A stretch of DNA of 64,000 bases from Apostichopus japonicus (Eukaryota; Echinodermata; Holothuroidea; Aspidochirotida; Stichopodidae). Position numbers and translations under genes: made by a program. This document shows, piece by piece, positions 1 through 14,500 of the stretch (its first letter is position 1; every line of letters begins with the position of its first letter). The DNA lies in contig NC_092561.1 in the NCBI RefSeq assembly GCF_037975245.1, positions 4,762,001 to 4,826,000 of the forward strand. The letters run 5' to 3'. The notes below the pieces were generated by a model. It searched no databases and had not been told where the DNA came from. It worked only from the letters and a program-made list of their open reading frames with translations.

Positions 1-237
1 TTTTATTTCCAGACGATGTCATTTGGAAAATAAATTATACTGCTTCTCAGCTAGTTGATGTGGTAATTTACATTCAGACACATTAAAATGTCTTCTTTTT
101 TTTTGGTGATTGTATACTCTTGCTCTCACACCTTGATAATACCAGAATGTGAGACATACATGCACGGTTACAGTGACACTTGGCATATATATTCAACCTT
201 CGATATCGGAACCAAAAAGCAGATGAGAAAGACTTAC

Positions 238-372
238 CATTACAATTTTCACCAGTCCACCCAACTTGGCAAGCAGGAGGGCTACATATTCCCATTCTGT
301 TGTCACAGGACCCTCCATCTGCACAGTGACAGGTCTGTTTACAGTCAGCGCCAAAAGATCCAGCAGGACAAC
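238..372 (-). CDS. Tie-like gene exon 6: EGF module 3
   Basis: A 135-base phase 1-1 exon encoding CPAGSFGADCKQTCHCADGG and ending ACQVGWTGENCN, with a GTAAGTCT donor. In Tie receptors EGF3 directly precedes a further Ig domain and FN3 repeats, so the next exon should be an Ig domain lying outside this window. Confidence 0.78.
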
Positions 373-2453
373 CTGTACGTAAAGCACAAATTAACTGCGT
401 AACGACTGATATATTTTACTCCAAGGTACCAACCTATTGTTTGCAATAGCTCTATGTTTATGACAACTACAAGTACTACCTAAGCCTATGTATCTTCATG
501 TTTACATTTGTCTTACTGCTCTCTTTTTTTGGGGGGGGAGGGGTACGTGGGGGTGGGGGTATTCAAACTTTAGGGTCTAATTCCCCAACCTTATAACACC
601 CTCTGTCACGTTCACTTCAGAACTGGCAAATTAGAAATTGTCCATGAGGATCGGTTTATTGACGTGGACTTTGCATAGCAGTACTGATTGTAGGATGCTT
701 GCCAGTTTTAGTAACAAACTATCAAATTACTTTTAACGGGTATATATGATGGCAGACAATTTAAAAGTTATATTGAAGAGAACATTTGCTGGAAGTTTCT
801 TCCTCTACAATTGATAAACACATCTTCATTGCAGTTATGACCAGGATATTAATTCTTCAAATTTTGTGATGTTGTGAAAACCTCTGGCAATTGCAGAATG
901 ATGTTATCACAATAATTGAGCTGGAAATCTTGTTGTTATTCTTGATAATAATCCAATGCTTTATCTTTTGCATTTTGAAGGCAATTAAGAACATTGACAG
1001 CTAAACACTTCCAAAATGCAACATATTCCAAGGATAAATCAACAAGAAAATAATCGGAAGTAAACATTTTGAAGAAAGTCTGATATGGTTACATCTACTG
1101 TGGTTCTCATGTCCCATGGCCGGTTATGAAGCCTACGACAAGCCAAATAGCTTTAAGTAGTACAACAAATACTTTTTTCTGACCGAACCATGTTTTTCCT
1201 CTGAGCAAATAAATAATTGCTTTGAAAATGTAAGATATGGCATACATTCTATTTATAATGCGTTGCGAAAATAAAATTGCATTTGTCGGCCAGAAACTTA
1301 ATTTGGCATCTCAAAGCACAACCTCAAAGCCTATTAAGCATGACTCTAACATTGCAAAGAAAGGTTACTTGCCTCATGCTCTGTAGCTGAGCGCGCAGAT
1401 AAAGGAGGCTTGTTCATGCGCGGATAAAGGGGTTTGTGCGAAACCTCTACCTCCCCCTCCCCACCCCATTTCACACAAACACTCTTAACCATTCCAGCTT
1501 ACACCCATGATATGCCTAACTCAGGCTGGTGCTGAAAGTTTCATTACGTCTTTCTGAGAGCACCTCTAGACGTCCTACAACGATTATAGGTCCACTCTGT
1601 CCTTTATGAAGTCCTGGGTCCGCCCCTGTTTTTTACACGTTACGAAAGCTAAAACTTTGTATGATCGTGATAAGGAAGCTTTAGTGGGCCTGAAGTGCCA
1701 ACATGTTAGCTATCCAGCGATGGGTGGCTTTTACCGAGTATTTCTAAAAAAAATTGTACATATACTTTATTTTGACAATTTAGTGTTTACGTCAATTGGG
1801 TAATTATATTAATTGGGTATGCTTTTAGTTTTGTATGCAGCATCTGTTGCAACATATTTATTCAACCTCATACTGTTATGGTTTTCGTTCATTTATCAGA
1901 TTGTGCTACCGTCGGTTATGCAAAGCAAGCTGTCATTTAAAGTAGGTCTTGCCGTTGATCCTGTGGTTCAGTGCTATATGGATACTAAAATCCCACTCGA
2001 ACAATAGACTCATTAGCCTGAACTTAACATGTAAGTAGAATAAAAATGATAAAGTCCCTTTAATGGTGAAAACATCCTGTACATATATAGTCGTAGGAAC
2101 AGGAGATGCGGCAATTTGTCGCTGGAACGTGTCCCCTACCTTGAAAAGTGGCACATGTATGTTTCTGTCGCTAACTTATTCAACCAAACAAAGGGATGTA
2201 AGTGCTAAATCATTTAACTGGATCCTTTGTATTGCATAAGGAGACCGAACAATAAAATGTACAACTCTGGTTTATAAACTTCATAATACGTCTAATGTTC
2301 CATATCTTCTCCAAATTTCGTCAAAATGTCTTAAGGCAAAACTAGTGAAACTTAGCAAAGTAGCATTGTTGACATGAAGTAGCCGTCGTAACAGCTATAT
2401 TGTTTCGGTGTATTTCGTCGTCCAAGGGAGCGCCCAGTTGTGATTCCCAGGGA

Positions 2454-2537
<84 letters not shown>

Positions 2538-5500
2538 TAATTATTTAGCATTCATTTACAGTTGACTACCGGTGGATTCCGCCAAAGAAGTGGGTATTCT
2601 TATTTAAGGTTAACGTCGAATTTCATATAATAACTTCGATCATGTCTTTAGAGTTTATGTTTGCGGGCCTTACAGTAGGCCTAAGCAGTGAAGGCTAAGT
2701 AATGAATCATCAGAGTATACTCTACAACTGTGTCTACCCAGCTGTATTTGCAGGGTGGGTCAGCTGTACCATTCCCGGGATGGGGGTCGTGCGTGTGTGT
2801 ATTTGCGTGTTATTTTTGTCAGTATCATTTGGTTTAGCGAGCCCTGGAAGGTCAGATCATTCAGTTTTGTTGATTTTGGGTTGGCTAGGTTGTATATGTG
2901 TTCTTTGTATAACTAGTAGACTGTTTGCTCGTGGAGTGTTAGCACGTGGAGTGTGAGGTCAGCGGTTAACGCCGGTGCCTTCCAATCATAAGGTCCCCGG
3001 TTCCAGTCACTCCAAGATTAATGTATGTCGTCCAGTTACAGAGTTGTTGACAATTCATAATTATGGACGTTAAATATGAATGTAATAGACTGACTTCGGT
3101 CAGCTTGCGGCTTTGATAAACCAATGAGGCATCTTCGCGAGTTCCTGCTTGCAGGAGGATCTAAAATACATACATATATAAGTACTAGATTGTTATTGTG
3201 TTATTGTTTATCACAGGAAATAACTACGGCGCGGAAAGTTTACAAAATGATGGCGCTCTTTTTAAATAATTATTTTCATTATTTTCATTACTTCTTTCTA
3301 ATACAGATTGTATTAAAATTTATACAAAGCGGAAACTACTAGTAAGAATATTTCTTTGCTCCGTGCGCCAATATAATTACAATCATTTGGTTAAGACCCA
3401 AAGCTCCACCGGATTTCTGTCCCTCACTGTACGTTTGGTTAAGCTTCCTACGCGACTGCTGTAGAACTTGATACTTTACATACTGATCATAAATAATTTT
3501 ACTAAAAATAAGAAAGGCGAGAAGTTGCTTATGTTTTAATATTCGCTATCAACTATCAATCTGTCAGTTTAGTTCATTATTTACAACTACTTTGTGCTCA
3601 GTTTCTTTAGTTAACCTACCGCTTTCTAATACCTTATCTTCTATGTGTGTTTTACCATGCAACGAAAGTGGATTTTGACCTTGCCTTTTTTTCTTACCAT
3701 TCTTGCAGTCTAAGCCGTTGAATCCAGGGGCACATGAACAACCATACGGATCTTCGAGACAGAACAGTTGTCCTTTACAGTCCGGATTGAACCCAAGATC
3801 CACTAGCTCTGGGTCGCCACAGTTGTACTGGCAATTTTTACCGAAGCAATTTGGTCCACTCACTGGTGTGCAATAAAAAAGAGTATAATTTCATGATTAT
3901 CTATTTGTATGACACTGTGACCAAAACTAAAGAGAGACGGACAAGGGGACTGTAGTCCCTGGGCCAACTGGAAACTCGGAGAAGTAAGAGATAGACTTGT
4001 GTGCTCTGTACACTCCCATTCATAGTACTTTAAAATTTAAAAAAAAAAATGAGGGAGATTTCAGGAAGGGTATTTTGTGTCAGATTTGGCTATCGAATTA
4101 ACTCTCTGTGACAAAATGTGTGGAGAACATTTTATCTTAAACACGAAATTGTAAACTTGCCAAACCAATTACAATAACAAATATATTCCTATCACGAATT
4201 TCTGTACACACATATATACGCACCAACACACACATAACTTTAGACACCCATTTCAAAAATGTCCACCCCCTGCTAGTTTATAACTTTGTGTTACCCCTAT
4301 TAAGTCTGACCAACCCACCAAGTTTCAGTTGTAGCAACCCAATGGGTGAAGTGGGCAACAATTTTAGCACCAATTTCGCAAATTACAATATCTCATCCCC
4401 ACTACACTACATGTAATGGATGGGGGGGGGGAGTCTGAAATTCAAACAATTATGAGGAAGTACACTTGAAATGCTGATTTCAAAATTCTTCATGTCAAAA
4501 CAAATTTGAAATATTATTTAGGGTCACGTGTTAAACTATTAAAAATAGATGTTTTAAACATTAGGCTAAATTTATAAGAATATATGTCTCGAGTACTAGA
4601 ATACATTTATAAGAAAAGATATCTCAAATATTATACTACATTTGTACGAATAAATGTCTCGAACATAATACCACAGTTATAAGAATAGATGTCTCGAACA
4701 TAATACTACATTTATACGAATGGTGCCTTGAACATTAGACTAACTTTTTACTAATACTTACAAACTTCACAGCGTTCACCGGAGAAGCCTGGAGGGCAGA
4801 TACAACTACCATCACCTCGACAGACGCCACCATTATAGCAAATGCAGGACACTTCGCAGTTGTCACCAATCATATTGCTGGGACAATCTTTGGACGTGAA
4901 AAAAGTGGATCATGTATCACAAATACATTTTACTTTCGACTTGTTGATGATGTTATATAACCCCTTATCGATGCTGTGTCAGACAGGTCTATTTACGAGC
5001 AGTTAAATCAAATGGCGATTGTTTTTCAACTTTCTGTTTTTCAACGATTGTTTTCAAACTTTCAGTTTCTCAACTCTTGATCTAGAGAGTCAAACTCAGC
5101 ACCGAATTATTTTGAATAACCGAAAATATATGTAAGAATAAGATACTTACTACGAACAATTACTCTCATAATTGCATGTGGTTTGTTTCGACTCATATAG
5201 CATTCATACACGCCACTGTCTTGCGGTGTTACACTTGTCAGAGTAACAGAAGTCATTCTTTTCCACTTTTTTTGTTCTACTCCGTCTTTTCTCCAATTCA
5301 CCTTTTTGGATTTGGTACTAACTGCTAGTGTTAAATCTTCGCCCTTATTAATAGTTTTCGTCCAGAAATCTCTTGGGCGAATTTCTGTAAACGACGCAGA
5401 AGAAACATCTTATGATTGAAAAGGTGAGGAAAAATACACTGGATGAATACATTACGACGAAATACCAGAGATGATTGTCTTCCAATGTTTATTGTCTGGA

Positions 5501-8500
5501 GTTTGAACATTTGCATATATCACGTACATGTATAGACGTAGCTGTACACATGCCACAATAAAGGTTGGTGTGGTAACCCGATAGACATGTTATAGCATAT
5601 AGTTTTAGGTATTCCACGTTATGAGTTGTTGTGATAACCCGATGTTATTCAACAACTGAAAACTGATTGGACAATTGTCAAAGAAATTGAACGAAATTGA
5701 ACGTGAATGTCTTTGCTTCTCCAAAACTATTATTATGTTCGGGCTTTGAAAACTGGCAATACTTTATTTGAAACTCATTTTTCTGTTAATAGAATAATGA
5801 GCTGTGACCCTGCTCTTGTGAAACAAGTCTTTTGTAACTTACAACCCGTGCGCGTTTAATAAAAATAATGGGCTGTGCCCCTGCTCTTGTGGAACAAGAC
5901 GTGTGTACTTACTGGCCGTGCGTATTGTCACAGGAACTGCTATTACCACCTGTTCGAGCCCTTCTCCTGCTTTGCAAGCATATATTCCATTTCGTCTAGA
6001 TTCTGGTGATTTCTTCCCTGTCCTCTCTAGAGATCGTACTGTAACACCTGTCATTTCATTTTTAGTAACCTTTCCTCGTGGCATCTTACTTTGAAATTTG
6101 CCAGTAGACTGATATCTTTTGAAGATGACCGGGAAGGTATTCTCAGCTGTTGAGATTAGATTCACTTTACTTTTAGGTTTGTAAGCTGCTGCATTGAGGA
6201 TGCACGTAAAATCGTCCGGAAAGGATGGTGATGCCGCATTTTCTTCTCTCTTTGCCAGGTGGTCATTGGTATTACGATATCCTTTGGTACAACAGAAACG
6301 AAATCTGCGATTAGTTATGTATAGATATACATGTTAGGGACAGTCGTTTGCTATTCTTTCGGGAAGATTGCGCTTTACATGTGTTGAATTTTTTGTCGGA
6401 TACGTAGATGTTGAGCAGCTTATAGTTTCATCGCCAGAAAGCTGTTAAATATCTCTTCGAATATTTAATGTTGGTCTCTCTGGCGATAATTAGTTTCATG
6501 GTTCGACTCCATAACGGAAATTTGAATGCGCCAATACGGTAAGGTATCCAACTACGTGAAACTAATAGTGGCAATGTTTTTTCATTGACACGCAATCGTT
6601 TGGTAATAAACGAAAGATGTCTATCATTAATTTTAAGTATTCTATCATTACGATAAAAGTTAATAGCAACTGACTTGACCGTGACTATACAACTGTTTGA
6701 GGTTTTCAACAGGGGAAAGTGTAGGCATGTTATACTGCACCTTTCCTATGCATGGACACACTCACATACATACACATACACACATTGTTACCGTATATAC
6801 AGTATGTAAGTTAGATGAATCTTTGTATATATATATATATATATATCTATATAATTGAAAACGTTATGAGTTGGACAATTTAGAACAGTAAAGAAAACTT
6901 ATAGCCTCCACCGGGATTCGAACCCGGGCCTCCCGCTTTATATGCGGGCACCATAACCAACTAGGCTATGGACGCTGATTGTATGTCCAGAGGTTCGAAA
7001 CCGGTAAGGAAGGTCGTAATTCAACTGTAGGCGTTTGTCACCTGTATCGAACAATACTAGTTCTGTTTTTGGTGACATATTGGCCTTACTCTATAGAGAT
7101 CGGTTTCGGTTTCGTTTTCGAACCTCTGTCCGCATATAAAGCCCGGGTTCGAGTCCCGGTGAAGGCTGGAAGTTTGTTTGTATGTATGTATATGCTGGAA
7201 TAACCATCACGAGAATTGAAATACCATAGTTACAATACTTTTATCGCAGAGTTCCGTAAAGTATGCATATCATATGTATAAATTTATTTCTCCACAATTG
7301 TCTCGTATATGTCCTTCAAATATAACCTTTTATAATTTTTACCATTGGTGTGAGAACTCAGTAGGGGCAAAGAGGCTGGACGGTCTCGTTTTAATTCCAA
7401 ATTGGGTAGGCTAGAAATTTTCTGCATTTCTATAGTAATACTATAGAAAAATAGTTAGTAGAAATGTCCTTCCTAGTATTGCTCGATAATACAACTGGAT
7501 CTATTCAATTGGCCATATATAGTACCAAGTATAATTACAGTTTTCCATATTACAGACGAAACAGCTTTACTGAGCATTACTATCATATATACTGCTTAAA
7601 CTGCCAGTTCATTTACAACTTGTAAACACGAAGATTGTTACAACAGAAGTATGCTCATTACCATATTGAGCCAAAGAAGCGGGTCTATAAGAGGAAGAGA
7701 TTGATTAACGAAATATGTACAACACCGCCTTTATCACCATTAACAAACTTGGTATTTTAAGCTGCATGGTTTCAGTTTACCTAGCATTACATTTTTTAAG
7801 CTTCCTTTGTCTTTTTTTGGTGAATTATTTGTCAATCGTTAATACGTTATTGGCGATTTCAATGCAATATTTGAATTAGACAATACTTTGTTTCCGGCAG
7901 AACAACTCTCTCCTTTGGTAGTTTTCTAGTATGTTTCCGAACTCTATTGTTAGCACCCCAACATATTTAATTGGGTTATTTAATAAAGAAAAACGTGTCA
8001 GGAGTTATACGCAAACGACCTTAAATAAAACTGTAATATCATGCCTCTGTAAAACCATAACTTGATGCAAAGTGAGCAAGTCTATGGAATATATTCATCG
8101 GCTGTTTAGGGAAACATACATTTGTTGGCTTTGGTTACTTCAAGCAGTAGGTTTCCGGTTGTATATATATAAACAAAATTCAAAATTTGCCCAAGCACAG
8201 ATACCACGTAAATTTCTGGTTGAAAACAACGTGTTTTTAAAGTTTGACACAGTAGTATCTTAGACATGCACATGTTAGAAACCATGGTTATGATCACGTT
8301 GCGTAAAATCTTCATCTGTAAATGAAAACGAGCTCTTGCAAGTTTTAGCAATTTTGATATTCCCAGGTGTTGGAATATAAACATAAGCAGAGGATATCAG
8401 TCTGCAGACGGTTTCAAATTCATAGAATTCCTAAAGGTTTGTAGACTGTAATGTAAACTATAATTGCTGGTAAGGAGTATTATAATACATTGTATATTAA

Positions 8501-11500
8501 CCAAATGAGAATCATTGTCTTTGACCTTGCATCTGAAACCTGAGCCGCATAACTCTGTAAAGTGAAGGTACAAAAGTATTTTGCTCGTAGAGATCGTTTA
8601 CAGGAATCCATTCCTTAAGGATACTGGCAAAAAAATAACGCTTTCCATTTTATCTTTGAAATGAAATTTGGAACTTTCCAGCTTTTGGAAAGTACAATGT
8701 TTTAGGACTTTCGAACAGAATATTCAAATTGACAAAAATCAACTCAAATAGCTACTTTCTACAATGTGAACAGGTTCGCGAGAGGCGCTATAGTTTTGTC
8801 AGATGCACAAAATTATATACAAAATATATACCTGGGTAGTCCGGTTCATTTAAGCAATTTATTTGACATAGGGACAGGTACCGGGCATTGTGCAAGTGTC
8901 TGGCACTGCGCAGAAGTGTACCAAGGGCACTGCGAGGAGGTTGGGCACTACAAGGGTGTCGGGCACTGCACATAAGGTTGGACACGGCTTGACACGTGAT
9001 TTATAAAATGGCGCTATTCTATATCAATGTAAATAAACTTAGATCATCAATTGACAATCTTGGATTTTCGGTTGATATTATAAGTTTTATTCGAGAATCC
9101 AAGTTTGTCAGTCAAAAATTCAGGATCAGTCGTAAATTCTCGATAAACCTGGTTTATTCATCGATTAACCTTGATTCTTGACTGATAAACATATATTTCT
9201 AACCGCTTAACAGGGTTTTTGTATTAATTGGACATTTGGCTTGCCATACACGTTGTTTTTACAAACCCCACGGACGATGCCTCTAAATGTAACTGACGTT
9301 ATCTAGGCTATTTAATTACAACATGTTTCTGACCGTATAATGAATATTTCATTTCATTGAAATGATCGAGATTGATTCAAAGGTTTATAGAAAAGGTTTG
9401 TTGACTGTAATGTAGACTATTATTGCTGGCAAGGGGTATCATAATACCATATTAACCAAATGAGAACCATTGTCTTTGAGCTTGCATCTGAAACCTGAGC
9501 CGAATAACTCTGTAAACAAATTAGTGAAAGTACAAAAGAAAGTTTAACGTACAGACGGTTTTACAATAATCCATTCCAAAAAGCAAACTGGCAAAAAATC
9601 GCGCTTTCCATTTAAACTTTGAAATTAGATTCGGAACTTTCAAACTTTTGGAAAGTACAACGTTTTAGGACTTTCGAACAGAATATTCAAATTGACAAAA
9701 ATCAACTCACATAGTTACTTTCTACAATGTGACAGGTTCGCAAAAGGCGCTAATTTTGTCAGAAACACAAAAGTGTGCCGCTTGTTTCAAGACTAAAGCT
9801 CAACCGGTTGCAACAGTGCGTCGATTATATACCTCGTGTCCGGTTCATTTGAGTAATTTATTTGAAATACGGACAGGTACCGGGCATTGCGCATGTGTCT
9901 GGCACTGCGCAGAAGGTTGGACACGGCCTGCCATTGCCTATGATCTATACAATGGTACTACTTTATATATAGATGTGGATAAACTTGGATTATCAATCGA
10001 AAATCTTGGATTTTTGGTTGATATTACAAGTTTTATTCGAGAATCCAGGTTTATCAGTCGAAAATTAAGGATCAGTAGAAAATTCATTATCAGTCGAAAT
10101 TATTGATAAACCTTGATTCTTGACTGATAACCCTAAATTTCCAACCACTTAACAGGGGTTTTTATTGGACATTTGGCTTGCCCTACACGTTGTCCTTACA
10201 AGCCCGTCGGACGATGCCTCTAAATGTAACTTACGTAATTACGTAATTTCTTATTTCTCTTTAATCAGAAATACTCAGAATAAGAGAGAATTGTTTCTTT
10301 TAGGTGAAAGTCAGTGTTTGGAGGGGTACGAAGCAGAAATTTATTTGTTAGGTGACTACATTGATGACACGTTAAAAGGGGGAACTTGAGCGTATTAGAT
10401 AAACGCGACTAAAAGTTATATGATAAGATCTCGAGCACAATGGATTGAAGAAGGAGAAAATCCATCAATTTCTTTTCTCAACTTAGATAAAAGGAATAAT
10501 TGCGTAAATACGTTGATAAGCCATCTCACAAACGGTGATAATACAGATATTTTTGACCAAGAGAGAATTGCGAGGAGTATGAGTTGTATAAATCACTATA
10601 TGCTCAAATGAGGCTAATTTAAATGATATGGATCTCCAAGGAAAACTTTCTCATCTCATAAGGTTTATCTGACCATGGAGGGCCCTTTGTGTTATGATGA
10701 AGTTTATAATGCTTTAAAGAGCATGAAAAATAACAATCCCGGTTAAATTACTGTAGAATTTGTAAGTTTTTCTGAAATGAATTGGGTTGGTTTTTAGTTC
10801 GTTCATTAAATTGTGGTCATAAAAATTGGTCAGATGTCTGTTAACTCAGAGACATTTTTTTACCATCTTTCATTCAAACTTTGAATTCAATGTACAATTT
10901 TGTTTTTTCCATTTTCGTAAATAAACAATAGCTATTTCTTAAATAGCGACCATAATTGTGATATTAAAGCGATCGATTAACCAAGTATATTAGATATAAC
11001 CAATATCGAAATACATAATAAGAAATACATAATTCAAATACGAAATACATATTTCCCACGTAGCAGATAATCAAGGTATAACTGAATCAGGACAAATATA
11101 TAGTGACTCCGTAAACCTAAACACCAAAAAGAGAAGTACAACTAGAAAATGTTGCGTAAAGGTTATTATAAGAAATGGGAGAGCGAGTTTCGCACTTAAG
11201 AAGATATTTCTCCACCTGTAGTAAGAATTTAAACTGATTGAAGAATGCATTTGTATTTGAAATACCACTGTTCATTTTTTCCTGATAAATATAATACTTC
11301 ATATGAAAGATAAGGAAATTCATAGGGTGTTTGACTTGAAGACGATAACCAAAACATATATCTTGCTTAGAAAAAACAAATTGTCTATTTAATATTTTCT
11401 GCTCAACATTTAAAATAAAGTTGGCGGTAATTTTACACTAGGAGGTATATTATGTTACTCAGAGACATGGTATTATTATTTTAATTCTGAAGGGGGATAA

Positions 11501-14500
11501 ACCTAGGAATTTCTTTTTAAAATAGGTGACCTATCTCCTTTCTTAATATTATATATAAAATTGCAAGTTTGTGTATTGCTAATCATTTTAAGAATGTGCT
11601 ACCTCGTTTGATATCTTTTGATCAAAGGGGTTTAAGGTCGATGTATCGGCAATTGCATTCGTGTAACTTACGATATAATGTTTGATTTTTGCTATTGACT
11701 TAAGAAGGCTTTGGATTCAGTATCCCTGTCTTTTATAAGGAAGGTTTTACTCCTTTTCAACTTTGGTTCTTCGATTTTGTGATGGCTCGACTCTGTATGT
11801 TATCGCCACTGAATTCAGAAAGGAATTATTCTTATCAATGATTTGATTAATGAGAAAGGTTCTTTGTATAATTTTGACCTCTTTGCTAAAGTTTTATCTG
11901 TTGCGTGTAACTTTCTTGAATATTACGGTATAATTGCTGCAATAAAATCCTCGTGGAACGTTTTTTTTTTAATACCGATCATAAGCTTGATAATTCAGTA
12001 AATAGTTTTGTTTATGTCACACTTTGTGACCGTAACTTGTGCTGTTAGTCTGTCTATGACAAAATGTTGAACTCGACTTTAAACATAAATCTTATTCAAA
12101 ATAGTGTGAGAACCTGAGTGTTTTAGAGGATTCTTGGTCTTTATATTGCTCCGTTCCATTTCTTTGAACAAATGACGTACGGCTAAGGTGGTTTCAATAT
12201 AGAATACTTCACAGGATCATCCCTACTAATAAATATCTTAATATTATATATGTCATAGATAATAGTTTTTGTGTCATTGACACAGAAACAATCCAACATA
12301 TCCTTTATGATTGTAGTTTTGTAAGAATGATTTGGAAGAATTTACATTATCGTTTGAAAACACGGGAGAAACAAATACGTATATTGTTCTCTTTGGTGGG
12401 GATTTTCCCGCGAGTTAAACTTAATAATAATATTAGTAAATAATCATATTTTTCGATCAAATATGATGAAGAAAATATCATCAGTTCTTTCCTTACTAGA
12501 TTATTTTAAATATTAATTTAAATTTAACTAATATAATATTTAAATAAAATAAAACTGTTAACAAACTGCTTATCCACTAGAGAGCATGGCAGGATCTTCT
12601 TCAGAGGCTAAATGACAAGTAACAGTAACAGAAGGGACAGAAACACGCACGGAATACAGACAAGTTAATGAGCATGGTGAACACAAAGGGATAGATTTAA
12701 GGAGATTAGTAGACAAGGGACGGAGAGAAAAAAGCAACAGGGGAAGAGAAGAGGTAGGAGATAAACAGTGGAGGGACAAACAGAGGATTAAGGGAGGCGG
12801 GTAGGGAATAAACTTATTTATTTTCTGTACCTTCTGTTACTGTTACATTTATCCTCTGAAGAAGATCCTGCTAGGATCGAAACGTCAGGCCAACTTACTT
12901 TTACACATATTATATTTTTAAGCAGAATATGAAAGTAATATTTGGGGGAGATGTTGACAGCCGTGGTCTTATCTATTAGGTTTAGATATATAGTTTTTGG
13001 ACATTATTAATCTTAATAAGAGTATCACAGTAATTTGTACTTTGCCGATGGGGTTGAAATAGTTTTTCTTGTTCAATAATTTTGTATGGTATTTGTCTGT
13101 ATGTGTATGTCATGAGACAAAAACGGCACGAGTTAAAATCCCAATACTAATTATCTTTCATTGAAAGTATAAGGTGAGCTAAAGAACCAATATTTATGAT
13201 CTCTCATTGAAAGTATAAGGTGTGGTATAGAACCAATACTTATGATCTCTCATTGAAAGTATAAGGTGAGCTAAAGAACCAATACTTATGATCTCTCATT
13301 GAAAGTATAAGGAGAGCTAAAGAGCCAATACTTATGATCTCTCATTGAAAGTATAAGGTGAGCTAAAGAACCAATACTTATGATCTCTCATTGAAAGTAT
13401 AAGGAGAGCTAAAGAACCAATACTTATGATCTCTCATTGAAAGTATAAGGTGAGCTAAAGAGCCAATACTTATGATCTCTCATTGAAAGTATAAGGTGAG
13501 CTAAAGAACCAATACTTATGATCTCTCATTGAAAGTATAAGGTGAGCTAAAGAACCAATACTTATGATCTCTCATTGAAAGTATAAGGTGAGCTAAGGAA
13601 CCAATACTTATGATCTCTCATTGAAATTATAAGGTGAGCTAAAGAACCAATACTTATGATCTCTCATTGAAAGTATAAGGTGAGCTAAAGAACCAATACT
13701 TATGATCTCTCATTGAAAGTATAAGGTGAGCTAAAGAACCAATACTTATGATCTCTCATTGAAAGTATAAGGTGAGCTAAAGAACCAATACTTATGATCT
13801 CTCATTGAAAGTATAAGGTGAGCTAAAGAACCAATACTTATGATCTCTCATTGAAAGTATAAGCTGAGCTAAAGAACCAATACTTATGAACTTTTCTTGA
13901 AAATATAAGGTGAGTTAACTCAGAACCAATACTCATGATCTTTCATTGAAAGTATAAGGTGAGGTACGTATAGAACCAATACTTATGATCTCTCATTGAA
14001 AGTATAAGGTGAGGTATAGAACCAATACTCATGATCAGTGGCGTAGGAAGGTAATTTTGAGTGGGGGGCTGAAGACTGATGGCCGGCTGGGGGAGGGGTC
14101 TAAGGGGAGGGGAATTTTTTGCATTTCCAGGTGGCCTCAGATGCAATTTGGTGCAATATAGCACACTTCAACACCCACTCCCTTTTGTAAACTTAATTTT
14201 GTATTTTCACCTGGCCTTAGATGCAATTTGGTGCTCCAAATGAGATTTTTTTTCTCATTTGGAAATGAAAAAGGGGTTTTCTGACTTGCGAAGCGGGGGG
14301 GGGGCGGAATGATACTTCCGCCCCTCCACCTTTTTCACTGGGGGGCTGGCGCCCCCCCCCCCCCTCCCAGCCCCCCGGTTCCTACGCCCTTGCTCATGAT
14401 CTTACATTGAAAGTATAAGGTAAGGTATAGAACCAATACTCATGATCTTTCATTGAGGTGAGGTACGTATAGAACCAATACTTAGTACATGTCGTTGAAA

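Larger units (their letters stand above)
373..3697. other. Intron between Tie-like EGF2 and EGF3 exons
   Basis: AT-rich non-coding stretch on the minus-strand transcript. It contains a (TA)n tract near 2460-2534 and a plus-oriented tRNA-derived SINE at 2947-3180. No other exon or RNA gene was seen. Confidence 0.5.
6282..8436. other. Start of Tie-like intron 1
   Basis: Non-coding on the minus-strand transcript. It holds a CA-rich run near 6760-6785, a (TA)n tract near 6828-6850 and the tRNA-like foldback at 6904-7166. The remainder shows no recognisable gene. Confidence 0.45.

Noticed and set aside
13145-13912. CRISPR-like regular array
   Set aside because: Units are contiguous 46-bp tandem copies with no unique spacers, in a eukaryotic intron.
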